Origin: Vermamoeba vermiformis
Lineage: Eukaryota > Tubulinea > Echinamoebida
NCBI GenBank assembly: GCA_045837725.1
Contig: JBEWZL010000013.1
Span: 434,001 to 498,000, forward strand
Length of the DNA: 64,000 nt
Reading direction: 5' to 3'
In this document: in pieces, positions 11,491 to 22,904 of the stretch
Numbering within the stretch: position 1 is the stretch's first letter
Layout: the number at the start of each line of letters is the position of its first letter
Notes under the pieces: generated by a model
Databases searched by the model: none
The model's input: only the letters and a program-made list of their open reading frames with translations
Told to the model about the DNA's origin: nothing
Translations under genes and position numbers: made by a program

Positions 11491-12689
11491 TCAAAGCTCG
11501 ACAAAGAAGTTCAAGAGGCTCAAATCGCTGCAGACCTTCAAGATCTGAAGTTGCATTTTGGCGTCGAAGAAGTTCGCTTGCCAACTCTCAGCATCTAATA
11601 GGGAAATCAATACTATGAATCACCCATAATATACCCTCGAGACTCACCAATAATGCCTGCAATCGAGCCGTCTACGAGACCGTAGAAGATCGGTGCGCAT
11701 ATTTCCGATTGTACCTTTGTGCTGCATTCTGTAACCGCAAAGTGTTAGCAAGGTCTCGGTACATATATAAAAGGCTTACCATAGTAAGGGCCGGAGTGTT
11801 TAGCGACGTCCTGAAGAGTTTAAGATTGCTCAGTTTACCAGATCTAATTTGTAAAGGCTTGGGATGGACTTACTTGGATGACAATAGCCTTGCCACTCAT
11901 TCCAACTGTTGAATTGTTGCTAATTTGCGCGAAGTCCTCGGTTAAAGGGAATACAGGCCTTAATATAGACCAAGTTAGATCTTGTTTGTCAAATCCGCTT
12001 GGGAAACTCTATTGGACAACAAAACGAGCGGCATAGATCATATTTGTTACCTGCTGATTTCGCCGCGATATGCTTCTTTATATAGAGCCATTTGGTCCCT
12101 AAACAAGCGGTCAGATCCCGCGACTTGAAATTGTACGTTATCGCTTACTCTTTGTACTCCATCTTTTTGTATAGGCCTACCCAATCTAATTTGTAGTCTT
12201 TATGCAGCCTCTCGACGATGGAGTTCAGAATCATTAGGCGGAATGTATGCTGGTGTCCAACTAATTTTTTCCACTTTAAGCCGTACACGACGGAGAGGTC
12301 GAATGGCTTTTCTTCTTTAAGGCCATGCTTACTATAATTAATTGAATGAATATCCGTCGATTTGGTTTACTACGGAACGGATTTGCCCGTGGAATTTAAC
12401 GAGCAAAATTCAAAATTAAATTTAAAATTATTTACCTGCATGTTCCGTCTTCGCTTAGTAATGGAATTTCATATTTATATAATTTGGTCAAAAATTCATC
12501 GTCCATATCGGCATTGAACTTATCAACCAATTCGCGTGCATCCCAAACGATAGTATTTAACTGATTAGATTTTGCAAGCTCGGTTGCCTCATGTGCGAGA
12601 TGACCTAAGCCTATCTTCTCTAAGTATGCGATAAACTTGCCCAAATCTTTTGTTGTTGCTTCCATTTTAGTGCTCGCTAAAATAATCAT
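11491..12689 (-). CDS. GAF-domain protein
   Basis: Exons read from ATG at 12689 (MIILASTKMEATTKD) through about 12432, 12330-12150, about 12109-12055, 12006-11875, 11812-11782, 11731-11650 and 11597-11491 (stop TGA at 11493-11491). A helical N-terminal segment precedes a GAF fold: YKLDWVGLYKKMEYKEDQ, LYKEAYRGEISR, STVGMSGKAIVIQDVAKHSG, VQSEICAPIFYGLVDGSIAG and IIDAESWQANFF. This resembles stand-alone GAF proteins. It lacks the Cys that follows the DID motif in free-methionine-sulfoxide reductases (DAES here), so that activity is doubtful. A plus-strand open frame over 11380-11598 is only the antisense of the last exon. It shares an 89-bp divergent spacer with POLD2. Confidence 0.8.
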
Positions 12690-12778
12690 TTTTTTGCCGC
12701 CAAAATATTTATGCCGTTGTGTTGATCAATTTAAATATTTATTTCATTATTAGCCACGACAACTATTAATACCACATT
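12690..12778. promoter_or_regulatory. Bidirectional promoter between GAF gene and POLD2, with E2F-like site
   Basis: Only 89 bp separate the two start codons. It contains TTTGCCGCCAAAA at 12693-12705, whose reverse complement TTTTGGCGGCAAA fits the E2F/DP consensus TTTSGCGS. POLD2 is a classical E2F target in animals and plants. That the site is used here is inference. Confidence 0.45.
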
Positions 12779-14902
12779 ATGGAAGTAGAGGGACCTTTGT
12801 TCGGTGAACTTCAAAAGAAGTAAGTTTGGATTGGCGCGTTGAGATCTGCAAGATCTTTGTTGTAATCGCTCCAATATTAATTTAAATATTAGGTGGAACC
12901 ACTCTGAATTTTTATCTGAGCCTCGTATTGTCGATGCATTCGCTTATGAAGCTAGAGAAGATAAAAAAATAATTCGCGAATCTGCTGAAACTAATTTCGG
13001 CGAAGCTAGATTTCTAAGCAATACAGACGACCATGCCGATCAATATTTTAAATTATACACCAATAGATTGCGAGAGTTAAAGCCTGCCGTTCTGAAAAAA
13101 GCAAAAGCAGAATGGATCGATACTGGTAAGTGCTCAAACCGAGAAATATAACATTATTTAATTATGTTATAGAAAATACACCTAATAAGGCTAGATTGGC
13201 CGAACAAATTCTTGACGTCCGCGTGGGCGAAGAATGCATTATTATTGGCACGCTCTTCAAAGACATGCCTTTGAAGCCCAACGTATTGAAAGAATACTCC
13301 AAACAAGTACGAAAATATAATATATAAGCTCTATATAATAAGATCGTTTCATTCTTACTGAATCATTCCGCAGCGAGCACTTGCGCCATTACCTCAAAAA
13401 GAGTCGTTTGTCTCAGAGAAAGACGTCGCGTGGTTAGAAGACGATAGTGGTCGTATTAAACTCGCTGGAGTTAATTTAGACCTTGGCGGCACCACCGTAA
13501 CTCCTGCGTCTTTGTTGACCGGTCAAGTTGTTGCAGTACGCGGATGTGAAAACGAACAAGGAGACTTTGAAGTGCATGGAATTGTTCTTCCTGAATTCGC
13601 TCAACAACACACTGTTCCTATTGGTATGTCCTATTCATATTCACTTCGTACTGGAATTTTGACCTGTCAAATTATTTTGCTCGCAAATTTTAAGCCATTC
13701 AGTACGCGCAGTCTTTAAAACTGTTTTTATTATTGTAGAACCTAAAGAGGCACCTGTATATGTTGCTCTTGTCAGTGGATTGAAGACTGGATCCACAAAG
13801 GCAAATCCGTTGTACCTCCATCTTTTGACCGACTTCTTGACCGGCGATTTGGGCTCAAGTGACGTACGTATAGGAATATTCCATCGAAGTACGCTAAGCT
13901 TCCTTATAGGAACAAAAACAATTGGCTAGAATCGCACGCGTCATTGTTGCAGGCAACACAGTGTGCTCCGAGGACGATCTACAACTTGGTGCTAAACTCA
14001 AGGATCAAACTAACGTAAGTGATATATATTTACCGCATTAGTATGATACGTACTCTTATTCTAACATCTCTATAGAAATTTACGAAGAAAGAACAAAGTC
14101 AACTTTCCGAGGCAGTCAAGGAAGCCGACAATATTCTAGCTTCGATTGCTAGGTAAGATGTGATACTATACCCACGTGACTATCTAACACGTGTAATAGA
14201 TCCGTGCCCACAGATGTTATGCCTGGCCCTAATGACCCGAGCAACTACCACTTGCCACAACAACCGCTCAACAAGTGCCTCTTGCCTCGTTCATCCAAGC
14301 TCAAGGCACTTAATCGCACGACTAATCCTTATTCAGCTACCATTGACGGCGTCTCGTACGTTCATTATTATAAATACTGTCTTGTCTTATTAGATCTGAC
14401 TTTTTGGATGTAGGTTCTTGGGACACAGCGGTCAACCACTTGATAGTATGATGCGTTATATTTCTATTAATGACAACAACAAGATCGAATTGCTCGAGAA
14501 AACGCTTCACTGGCGACACATGGTGCCTACTGCTCCCGACAGCATTGCGTGCATGTCATTCGCTGCGTCGGATCCATTTGTGATCACTGAATCTCCGCAC
14601 ATTTATTTCAGCGGCAATGCCGATTCATATCAGACCAAGGTGGTGACAGGTACTAACGATTTATATATTAACTACAAGTATAATTTAATTTCTTTGACAC
14701 GCGTCACTCGTCCAACAATCACCATTCAAAAAGTTATTTTTTATGGGTGTCTAATCTTTTGAATTCATTTGCAGGTCCTGAAGGCCAAATAGTTCGTTTG
14801 ATTATGGTGCCTTCATTTGCAGATACTAGAACGATTGTGTTGGTCAATTTGAAGACACTCAGCTGCGAGCCAGTGACTTTCAGCGATTACATGGAAGAGT
14901 AG
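12779..14902 (+). CDS. POLD2: DNA polymerase delta small (B) subunit
   Basis: ATG at 12779 (MEVEGPLFGELQKK), stop TAG at 14900-14902, about ten exons. The order matches POLD2. An N-terminal OB-fold includes VGEECIIIGTLFKDMPLKP. A phosphodiesterase-like domain follows: YVALVSGLKTGS, LYLHLLTDFLTGDLGSSD, ARIARVIVAGNTVCSEDD, DVMPGPNDPSNYHLPQQPLN, FLGHSGQPLDSMMRYIS, LEKTLHWRHMVPTAPDS, DPFVITESPHIYFSGNADSY and TIVLVNLKTLSCEPVTF. The PGPNDPSN element is highly conserved in B-subunits, which have lost catalytic metal ligands. The protein bridges the catalytic POLD1 and POLD3 subunits at the replication fork in the nucleus. Divergent partner: the GAF gene 89 bp upstream. Confidence 0.97.
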
Positions 14903-15477
14903 ATCTCACTCACTTATTAAGTCTCAGATTTGAATTTAAGATTTTGCGTTGCTATGATAAGAGCTGTAATATATTATTTAATTCGTTAATTCCACCGTTA
15001 ATTCGGTCAATTAAAATTTAACTTTTTGACACTATCCGTATCTTTTTATCAGCATTCAATATGAAACCTATTATCAGTATTGTTTAACACAATAGTCATT
15101 AAGTAATCTTGTCGATCAATGTTGCTCTAACCCGGAAGTTTGATTAAAATTACAGTGGAAAAACATTTGGTTGATCTTGTAAGAAGTACAAACATCTAAC
15201 GGTGAATAGCGGAACGTACATAAGATAATGTCTAGAGATGAATAGGGTGATTATCGTATAATAGCATTTCAGTCGAACGACAAGAATGGGTGCGTGATCC
15301 AATACTTCATGAATCACACAACATTTGTGACATGACAAACACTGTTATCTTCTTAGCATGTTCAACACATTGCACAACAACTCAACATAATTTTATTGTA
15401 AATACGAATTATAGCTCGAATCATTGAAGAATACGCTCGAGCGACATCTGGTATCCGTGTCAAATCAATAGATCAGC
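14903..15477. other. Intergenic spacer
   Basis: About 575 bp of AT-rich sequence between POLD2 and the next plus-strand gene. No tRNA, repeat or convincing coding frame was seen; a 62-codon minus frame at 15150-15338 has no supporting features. Confidence 0.5.
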
Positions 15478-17710
15478 ATGAAAAATACGCTTTTAACATG
15501 TATATTTATTTTTTGTTGTATAGCATGCAGTAAGTGTGAAGAATGACGTTAACCTAATCAAAATAATTAATCGCGGATGGATCTCGCAATTTTTTGTTAC
15601 AATAACCAACCCGATTTTAAATATTAAATATGTATCGTAGGTTTTGAGTTAATTATATTGGCACCAGAAGAGATTGCAGGAGAAGTAAGTCCGGTGTGGG
15701 CCATTTCTTGTCACATCTATTTATTGCCTTAAATTACTTGATACAAACATGATATTAATCAGCATTAATAGGTGTTCAATAGTCCTCGTCAATCTTTAGT
15801 AGGACCTCGAGATTGGTCCTTTAGCGTCACCGGTCAACTGGCTTTTGGAAATGACTCCGATCCCGCCAACAAGTACGTCAACTTAACCTCGACAATAGGG
15901 TCGTGTCAATACACTATAATCATATTATAATCATCGGCCAATATTGCATGATACCCTCGTGTTTGGCGCAGTAAATCGTTGATGGCGATCCATTAATGGA
16001 TCTGTCGCGAGACTAATCCGTTAAATTAGAAAACTGAAACATTTATCTCCGGATTATATGCGCCACGGTATTAATAATAGAATTATTAGGATAGTAATGA
16101 TACGCAGCACTTCCGGAGATCAACAAACTGCTCGCGACTTTAAGGATAAATCACCTGCTGCTATAATTAGCTTGCAAATGGCAGCGAATGGTACCAATCG
16201 CCATAGCCTTATATAGTTATTTAGGATTTATATTGATTGATTTAATGCATAGTCAACTACACGGGACTCGCCGCTTATAATTGGGACGGTACATCCACGA
16301 GGGACATTGAAATCCCGATGGTGATCATATCAAAGCCGAGTGCAGAGAGATTATTTGAATATATAGCCAAATATGGAAATGTTACTGTCTTAATTACATC
16401 AAACGGTATGTTCAAAAAAAATTCAAAAATTTTAATTGATCGTCGCGAATATACTAAGCAAATTAATTAATAATTTACATCTATATTTAGATACCAATCC
16501 TTGGACGGAGTTATTCACGTCACCAGCGATGATAGCCTTTTCAGTCATTCAACCAATTTTGATCGCAGGCAATATCGCGTACGCAATCTACAAACAGTTC
16601 AAATGGGTCTCAATTAAAGGCTGGGAGCGATCTATTCCACAGACTGTATTGTGGTTTGAACTCGTGGCTAACTTGCGTAAGTCTGGGACCAGATCCACTG
16701 ATTGACATTTTGACACTTTGACACTTATGAACCCTTTACGATCGTCCGTTCCAACTTTCATTTTACACTCAAGTTCCAGTTTGACACGTGTCATTTGTTG
16801 CAAGCATCTCATTGACACGTGTCAAGTTTGTTACTACAATTTTCTCCGTTTCTTCAAGCTTCTTAGAACAAACCTTATAATTGATAAGTGCATGTTGGAC
16901 TAATATTATATGACTCCTATAGTGCGATTCCTGGCCGTCGTTGTGGATCCGCTGCAATCGCGCGTCATTTTTCCAGTCACGTTGAACCTCATGTTGTACA
17001 CTCTCAGCTGGCCGTTCAGCATCATGAGCTTTTTGCTCATATCATTCTACTGGTACACAATGACACCTATATTATGTTAGTATAGTTAATTGACGTCCTA
17101 TTCTCCAGGCATGAGTTGATCCGCAAGCTCAAGATCCAACTAAACGTGTTTTTGGATAAATTAAGAATAGTCTTTTGGGTCGTATTTGGACTATTATTGG
17201 CACTAGAACTCGCGACGGCAGTAGCACGTGGCTTGGCATTTGCAGTCGGAACATTTGTGATGGTCAGCGGAATAATTTACATTGTTGTCGTGCTGGCGAC
17301 TGTCGCGTTCTTTTTCACGACGGGAATTCGTTTGATGATCATGCTGAATAAGACTAAAAAGGTCATGTCTTCGCCTGAACACCGCATGCAACGTGTCAAA
17401 CGCGTAAGTTAATCTCACTTCCAAATAAGGAAAAAAATCTAACCGATCCATTTGACAGGCGACGGATCTGATCTTTTTCAGCAGCTCAGCGCTGGTTTGT
17501 TGGGCAGCCATGGTGGCAGTTGGAGGCTTGTCTAATCTACTATGGGTACCCTATGGTTTCTATTCAATATGGTTCGTAGTCTTCACGCTCTTGTCACTCG
17601 TGAGCTGTGCGCAGATCTCAGCCTTCACGGTGCCCACACACGCCAAGTCTAGCGGCTCTTCATTGATGTCAACAACTCCGTCGAAGAAAGACAAATCATT
17701 CAATGTGTAG
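15478..17710 (+). CDS. Secreted-N-terminus PA-domain seven-transmembrane protein
   Basis: ATG at 15478 opens a signal peptide (MKNTLLTCIFIFCCIACS). About nine exons follow: 15478-15531, 15642-15684, 15771-15871, 16109-16189, 16252-16405, 16491-16680, 16921-17072, 17110-17404 and 17460-17710. The ectodomain contains a protease-associated-like fold: DWSFSVTGQLAFG, FKDKSPAAIISLQMAANG, IEIPMVIISKPSAERLFEYI and GNVTVLITSND. Seven hydrophobic segments follow: FSVIQPILIAGNIAYAI, TVLWFELVANLLRFLAVV, TLNLMLYTLSWPFSIMSFLL, RIVFWVVFGLLLALELATA, FVMVSGIIYIVVVLATVAFF, LIFFSSSALVCWAAMVAV and FYSIWFVVFTLLSLVSC. The order signal peptide, PA domain, 7TM suggests a cell-surface or endomembrane receptor-like protein. 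I do not recognise the 7TM family, and no RING domain follows, unlike PA-TM-RING proteins. Two perfect TGACACGTGTCA palindromes lie in the sixth intron. Confidence 0.75.
16782..16824. repeat. Two copies of the palindrome TGACACGTGTCA inside an intron
   Basis: Perfect copies lie at 16782-16793 and 16813-16824, 31 bp apart centre to centre, in the 240-bp intron of the PA-7TM gene. Nearby TTGACACTT-like half-sites occur at 16705-16730. The core CACGTG is an E-box/G-box. Confidence 0.85.
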
Positions 17711-17842
17711 AATAAAATGTAAATAGTACAATAAAAAACAGTGTAAAATAGATATCATAAGCTAGTCGTGGTTTGAGTGCGTTAGCGATCCAGGGACTGA
17801 CTCGATCCAAGGCCAGGAGCAAGCCAAAAAAAAGTAAGAATA

Positions 17843-17912
17843 GGCGCCACCAAGAATCGAACTTGGACGATCGACTCATGAGACCGAGGCTCTACCACTA
17901 AGCTATGGCGCC
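17843..17912 (-). tRNA. tRNA-Met (CAT), elongator type
   Basis: On the minus strand the 70-nt sequence folds as a cloverleaf. The acceptor is GGCGCCA/TGGCGCC, the D-arm GCTTAGTGGTAGAGC, the anticodon loop CTCATGA (anticodon CAT) and the T-arm has loop TTCGATTC. The TTCGA T-loop and the acceptor differ from the eukaryotic initiator, so I call it elongator Met. A T-run follows on the transcribed strand, suitable for Pol III termination. Confidence 0.93.
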
Positions 17913-18083
17913 GTTGTTCAAAAGTTAAGGGGCGAATCGTACGAGGTCGTTAAAAAGACAGACATAAACCAGACAAGACTCATTGCAATGAGTATGAAGC
18001 AAAAAAACTCAGCCTTTTTCGGGTGATCTCAGCCATGGTGGGACGAGGAAAAAGAGGAGAATGAGGACAGGACAAAAAAGAAT

Positions 18084-18156
18084 GGCCATTCCAGGGATTG
18101 AACCTGGGACCCCCGGCTTATTAGACCAGTGCTCTAACCAACTGAGCTAAACGGCC
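18084..18156 (-). tRNA. tRNA-Ile (AAT)
   Basis: The 73-nt minus-strand cloverleaf has acceptor GGCCGTT/AATGGCC, D-arm GCTCAGTTGGTTAGAGC, anticodon stem CTGGT/GCCGG with loop CTAATAA (anticodon AAT), and T-arm CCAGG TTCAATC CCTGG. It has no intron. TTTTTT follows on the transcribed strand (complement of 18075-18080). Confidence 0.96.
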
Positions 18157-18316
18157 CTTGTTGAGTGCTGACCGAGCCAACTGAACCAAGTCGTCGAAAA
18201 GTCAAACCTGCTTAATGCGTCGTTTTGCTTTTGATCTTTATGACAGGATTAAGAACTACTTTGCAACTTTGAGACGATAAAAGTTAGGTGCCACCACGGC
18301 CGCAAAAGCCCGTTAA

Positions 18317-19764
18317 ATGGAGCAACAAAAAATAAAATCTTTTTTATTCGTCTTTGCGCAATATGCAGCCCAATACTTCTCTTTATTTGTGCTTCTACTT
18401 AGCGCGTCATTTTTTGCTGCTAATAGCTCACGAAGCCGGCCGCAGCTAACGTTCTTTTGCGAATTGGATCCGCCAGATTTGGTTTACGTTTCCGACAAAG
18501 ACACAATTAACGCTCTAAAGACACTCAATGCTACTGTTAGGTAATATTTATTCTAACTACGAGGCGTAAATTAACCCGAGTCTACTTGCAGCGTTGCCAT
18601 TAAAGATCTGTCTTTCGAACGCGCCAATTATATTCAATTATTGAATCAAAATAATATTACGACAACAGCATGGCTAGTAGTCAATTATACTCAAGGTTAT
18701 TGGGCTAATATGGACAACGCTCCCGATTTCGTTGTTTTATACAAACAAGTAAGCTCATTTATATCAGAGTAGTTCATGATTAATTTATCTGATTAGTTTA
18801 AAATGTGGTCACAATATTATAAGCTTCAATGGCGCAGCGTTGGCTTCGATCTCGAAATGGATATCAATCAGTTGAATGAACTCGTTATAGGCGACTACGT
18901 TGACTTCGCTGAGCAAGTCATTGACAGATTTTTCTACCAAAGCCAACTACTTAAAGCGCGTAGCATAGTAAGAGATCCACGCAATACCTAGAAAGCGAGA
19001 TCTAACCCCAATTTTTTCAGTACGAAACTCTGGCAGCACAGATCCAAGAAGACGGATATCTCATGGAAAGTTATATCATACCAGTAATATACGACGAGAT
19101 TATAACGAATAGCTCGCTTATAGAGCTCTTAACTTCAATTGTCAATGTGCCTTCGATACCACTGCAGATCCCGATGTTATACTCGAGTGGTCTGCCGTTA
19201 GGACTAGGCTTCTTAGCGTCATATGGTCCTGGTCTACAAGCAGTCGGTAATTACACGTTATTGGTATCATTAGTAGCATTGCAATCTAAATTTTTTTGGT
19301 TCGAAAAACAGGACTTGGATCTACCGGCGGTGGCGTTCTAAATGCCAGCATAGCGACTGATTATAAAGAATGGAGCGAATTTGAACGAGATTTACTTTAT
19401 TCATATCAATACCTCACGCCCAACATGTACATTTACAGTTTACAAGGTACATCCGGATCAAAACTTTTTTTCCCTTTAAGTCAATCCTAAAAAACTTATT
19501 TCCTTTTTAGGATGTGTTGGTCGCGGATTTTTGCAGCAGATGATTGATATGAACTGGAACAAACCGTTGTCTAACACCGACATGCTCAAATTTGATGTCC
19601 AAAAGAAACTCATCGACGAACAACGCGAGTCATTAAGAGGACTATTATATGCTGCGAACAGTCCCTCAAGTGCACTGCAATGGATCTACGAGCACAAATT
19701 CAGTGCCTTTGAACATGTGTTGGATTTGCTTCTGGCAATTTTGTACTGGCGCCAAGGCAACTAA
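18317..19764 (+). CDS. Signal-anchored putative glycoside-hydrolase-like protein
   Basis: ATG at 18317 (MEQQKIKSFLFVFAQ), stop TAA ending at 19764, with exons starting near 18591, 18797, 19021, 19312 and 19510. A hydrophobic stretch FSLFVLLLSASFFAAN near residues 20-36 acts as signal peptide or anchor. The body reads like an alternating alpha/beta barrel: TTTAWLVVNYTQGYW, DFVVLYKQFKMWSQYYKLQW, VGFDLEMDINQ, PMLYSSGLPLGLGFLASYGP and NASIATDYKEWSEFERDLLY. The DLEMD segment, with acidic residues at a strand end, resembles catalytic positions of TIM-barrel glycosidases. That function is a guess from pattern only; the family is not recognised. Confidence 0.6.
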
Positions 19765-19916
19765 AAAAATCGCCAAAAAAAGCCCATAAATTTAAGCCTT
19801 AAAATATCTTTGTAATAACTGATTTTTTTATTACCGTGAAATTTTGTAATAATACAGGTGGTTTGTTATATTTTAAATAAAATATTTTAGGGCTCATACT
19901 TAAGTCTTTTAAGGGT

Positions 19917-21712
19917 TCAAAAGTCCATCGTCAACGAACTGCCTCTGAAGTGCTCGTCAATGTGCGTGAAAGTGACGCGCAAGTTTTTGAATCCAGCATT
20001 CTCCAATGTCTCTTTCTTAATAGTCGAAGCACAGTGCTCTAGATTCAATACTCGTAGCCACGTCATTGCTGCTAAATGTTTCACGCCTTCAGCGTTGAAT
20101 CTCGTGGAATATCCGAGGTTCAAAGTATGCAACTTGGTTAGCCGTGAAAGACTCAATAGGCCGTCATTGCCGATACTGCACTCGAGTTCTAATTCCGTCA
20201 AGTTGGTCAAATAACTCGATATTAGAGCTATGCCGTCGTTGCCAATATTCGTTGATTGAATGTGCAAAACTGACAGGCCTGTCAAGTACGAAATATTCTT
20301 CAAACCATCGTCACCCGCAGTTGTTGACACTTGGAGCGTCTTCAATTTTCGCAAGAAAAATGACTATATCACAATATTATTAGCATATGTATGATATTAA
20401 ATGAATTATTTTGTCGTTAGCTTCAATGCTTCATTAAAAAAATTGCCGTGAAAAAATTGTTTGAGGGTAACTTTTGATGCCAAAATTTCAGCAACAAAAA
20501 ATATATATTGCAATACTATAGTATATATTCGTAGTAGCCGGCAACGTGTCATTAAATCACTATCACTTACGAGAGTGTTAAGCACAGCAGCGGAGCCGAT
20601 GTTAGTCGAAGAAGTGATCACAGTGAGGTGCTGCAGTCCCTTCAAATGCACGAGTTCAGTCACGCTGTCTTTGTCGCTCTCAGTCATCAAGTTCAGACTC
20701 GTCAAATTCGTCATGCGGCCAATTTCTTTCATCTCCGCAGTAGTCAATATAGACCCCTGTTCCAAGGCCAGTTCGGTCAGATTGGTCAATCGAATGATGC
20801 TCGGCAAGTGTGCGTCGCTGCCAGGGGTGTCGGCTGCTACGTAATTAAACGACTTTAACTGCTTCAACTGCGACAGACGTTCAAAAGTTTTGGTCCGAAT
20901 ACTGGTGCCTTGAAGGGCCAAGTATCGCAGTGAAGTTAAGCACGATAAGTTCACTAGTGCCTCGTCACTGATGTAATTGCCACCGCTAGTATAATAAAAT
21001 TAATAAATTTGAATTTTGCAGCGAGGTTCTAATATAAACGCGGTACTATTTTTAGCTGATCAAAACGAACCACAAAATTAAATTAAGAAATAGCTTTATA
21101 TAATAATTAATCCGCTAATTAAGTTCAAAAGCAGCTGAGTTAATTTATAATAACGTTGATCAAACCTTTAATTAAATAATTTCGGATCGGATCCGCTCAT
21201 TTTAATTAGACGCCACCTGGCTTATTAGATTATAACTTTGGCTTACCTGTCATCTATAATCAACTTTTGTAATTTAATTCCATGCGTTACGACATTCCTA
21301 ACGCGTCGTCTGAAGCTGTGTTTGTTATCAAACGCTGTTACATTCAATTCTAGGGACTTTTGCAAGATCCAAACGCGTTTAAAGCAATTACGACTGCAAC
21401 ATAGTATACTACATATGAAAATGCAATTAGTATTCGAGAAATATACAGCCACACATATTTTAAATTTTTAAATTAATTTTGCTTGCTCGATCTGCTTTCT
21501 AATTTGCGGTAAATAGCAGAAGCAAATATTAATGTAAATATTATTCGTTAATAAATTTAATTATGCATGAGAAGGACCTACCTGTTGTGTATTTGATAAA
21601 ACGTAAGATGGCTCAAAATGTGATGAAATATTTCTGTCGGAAGCAAATCCCAATAATTCTGTATTATAATAAGTCATGTTAGCTCTTTCTCGATCGTTTT
21701 AACGCGCCGCAT
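19917..21712 (-). CDS. F-box and leucine-rich-repeat protein
   Basis: Stop at 19917-19919. Upstream exons carry LRRs of about 24 residues (for example LTNLTELELECSIGNDGLLS, LSRLTKLHTLNLGYSTRFN, LTSLRYLALQGTSIRTKTF, MTNLTSLNLMTESDKDSVTE). The second exon, near 21666-21581, encodes an F-box start: NYWDLLPTEIFHHILSHLTF, continuing YQIHNSRNCFKRVW in the exon at 21434-21248. F-box proteins recruit substrates to SCF ubiquitin ligases through Skp1, with LRRs as the recognition surface. The first exon is uncertain: MRR at 21712 spliced to NYWDLL uses a weak donor (GTTAAA), and an in-frame ATG lies at 21775. The small intron and the asparagine before WDLL fit the splice. Confidence 0.78.
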
Positions 21713-21811
21713 CTTGATCAAAAAATTTAAATTAAAAAAATCTTGCAATAAATTGCGTAAATCAGAACTGAGCATTTTGATCTTAGTAAATTTATTTTTT
21801 AATATTATTAT

Positions 21812-21961
21812 ATGAGCTGGGTCTATATTCTTACGGTTGTATTGTCCATTATTGGATTCGCAGCGGTTAATTGGTTACTTCAAATGAATTCTGCTACTAT
21901 TGCTTATAATATATCAACGACTATTAATCGACTAATACACTGTTGTTTCGTCAATAAATAA
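21812..21961 (+). CDS. Small single-pass membrane ORF (49 aa)
   Basis: ATG at 21812 to TAA at 21959-21961 gives 49 residues beginning MSWVYILTVVLSIIGFAAV, one hydrophobic helix followed by a polar tail NISTTINRLIHCCFVNK. It is compact, starts 100 bp from the divergent F-box gene and lies in a spacer otherwise without genes. Similar tiny membrane subunits exist in oligosaccharyltransferase and V-ATPase, but I see no diagnostic residue. It could be chance. Confidence 0.4.
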   Translation: MSWVYILTVVLSIIGFAAVNWLLQMNSATIAYNISTTINRLIHCCFVNK

Positions 21962-22102
21962 ATTAAATTGAATTGAATGCCGCCAACATTTTGTAACCAA
22001 AACCCAATAAAACACGAAAATTCGGTTAGACGAGTTTGCAAGGACCTTTAATTACTTACAATAGGGCTAAAATAAAGTATTTCGTATTTACATCGGTTTA
22101 TT

Positions 22103-22904
22103 TTATTTTACATTTGCTGTTTTTGAGTCTTGATCTGCACTCGATCGACTATTTTTTAAGTCAGTTGATCCGCTTGTGTTCGATCGACTTCTCCTACCAT
22201 CTCTATTATCACTTCTATCAGTTCTATCATTATGGTGAGGAGTTGGGCCTTTTCTATCGTCATTGCGAGGATTTTTTTCGCGATCCCGAACTCGATCTGG
22301 ATTTGGTCGAGATTGTTGTTGATTTTTTTGGTCCTTATTATTCGTATTGTCACCTCCACTACTATTATCGCCTCTATTGTTGTTATGGAACCGCTGTTGA
22401 TTATTGTTAGGCCTTCGGTGTTGTTGTAAACTCGTGATCTGTTTTCTGAGCTCTTCAATCTCGCTATTTTTGCGCTGAATTTCTAGTTGCGCTGTTTTAA
22501 ATAAACATGATATGTTCTTAGTCAATATCTCTGATTTCCTCTTCAGCAGCTGGTTCTGTAAATAAAACTCGATCAGATCTCGAACTTAACAAACTAAATA
22601 AGGCAGTGAATACTATTATATTATCGACATAATATTGTTAATATTATTCTTGAATTTAATTTGATAAATAATGCGTGCAAGAAAATTTGAGATGAGACTT
22701 ACTTCTTTTTCCAACTGTTCTGTTTTTATTCGAAGTTCTTGTCGTTCCTTATCTGCCTCTGCATATTTTTCTTTCAGCTAAATATGAAAATTAATAATTT
22801 GATTATTTTAAATATTTCAGGCGGGATTGAGGTACCTCGTGAGCAACAGTAACGCTGACAGTTGTTTCTAAATCATCGTATAAATCTACTGCGTCTATAC
22901 TCAT
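22103..22904 (-). CDS. Minimal FLASH/CASP8AP2-like N-terminal coiled-coil protein
   Basis: Three exons: about 22904-22837, 22776-22703 and 22558-22103 (ATG at 22904-22902). The protein starts MSIDAVDLYDDLETTVS. A coiled coil follows (LKEKYAEADKERQELRIKTE, LEKENQLLKRK), then SEILTKNISCLFKTAQLEIQ and RKNSEIEELRKQ. That block resembles vertebrate FLASH residues around LDLYEEI and [20 protein letters not shown], recalled from memory. The rest is a disordered Asn/Arg/Asp-rich tail. FLASH binds LSM11 in U7 snRNP and recruits the histone pre-mRNA cleavage complex in nuclear histone locus bodies. At roughly 190-200 residues this is only the N-terminal part of animal FLASH (about 1,980 aa). A generic coiled-coil protein remains possible. 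Confidence 0.6.

Noticed and set aside
11380-11598. Plus-strand 72-codon open frame with good codon use
   Set aside because: It is the exact antisense of the last GAF-gene exon, which continues the GAF protein in frame (DAESWQANFF...) to a stop at 11491.
12060-12110. Possible free-methionine-R-sulfoxide reductase activity for the GAF gene
   Set aside because: The catalytic Cys position after the DID-like strand reads DAES, so the enzyme call is not supported.
22036-22410. Plus-strand frame rich in Tyr, His and Leu
   Set aside because: Antisense of the Asn/Arg/Asp-rich tail of the FLASH-like gene.
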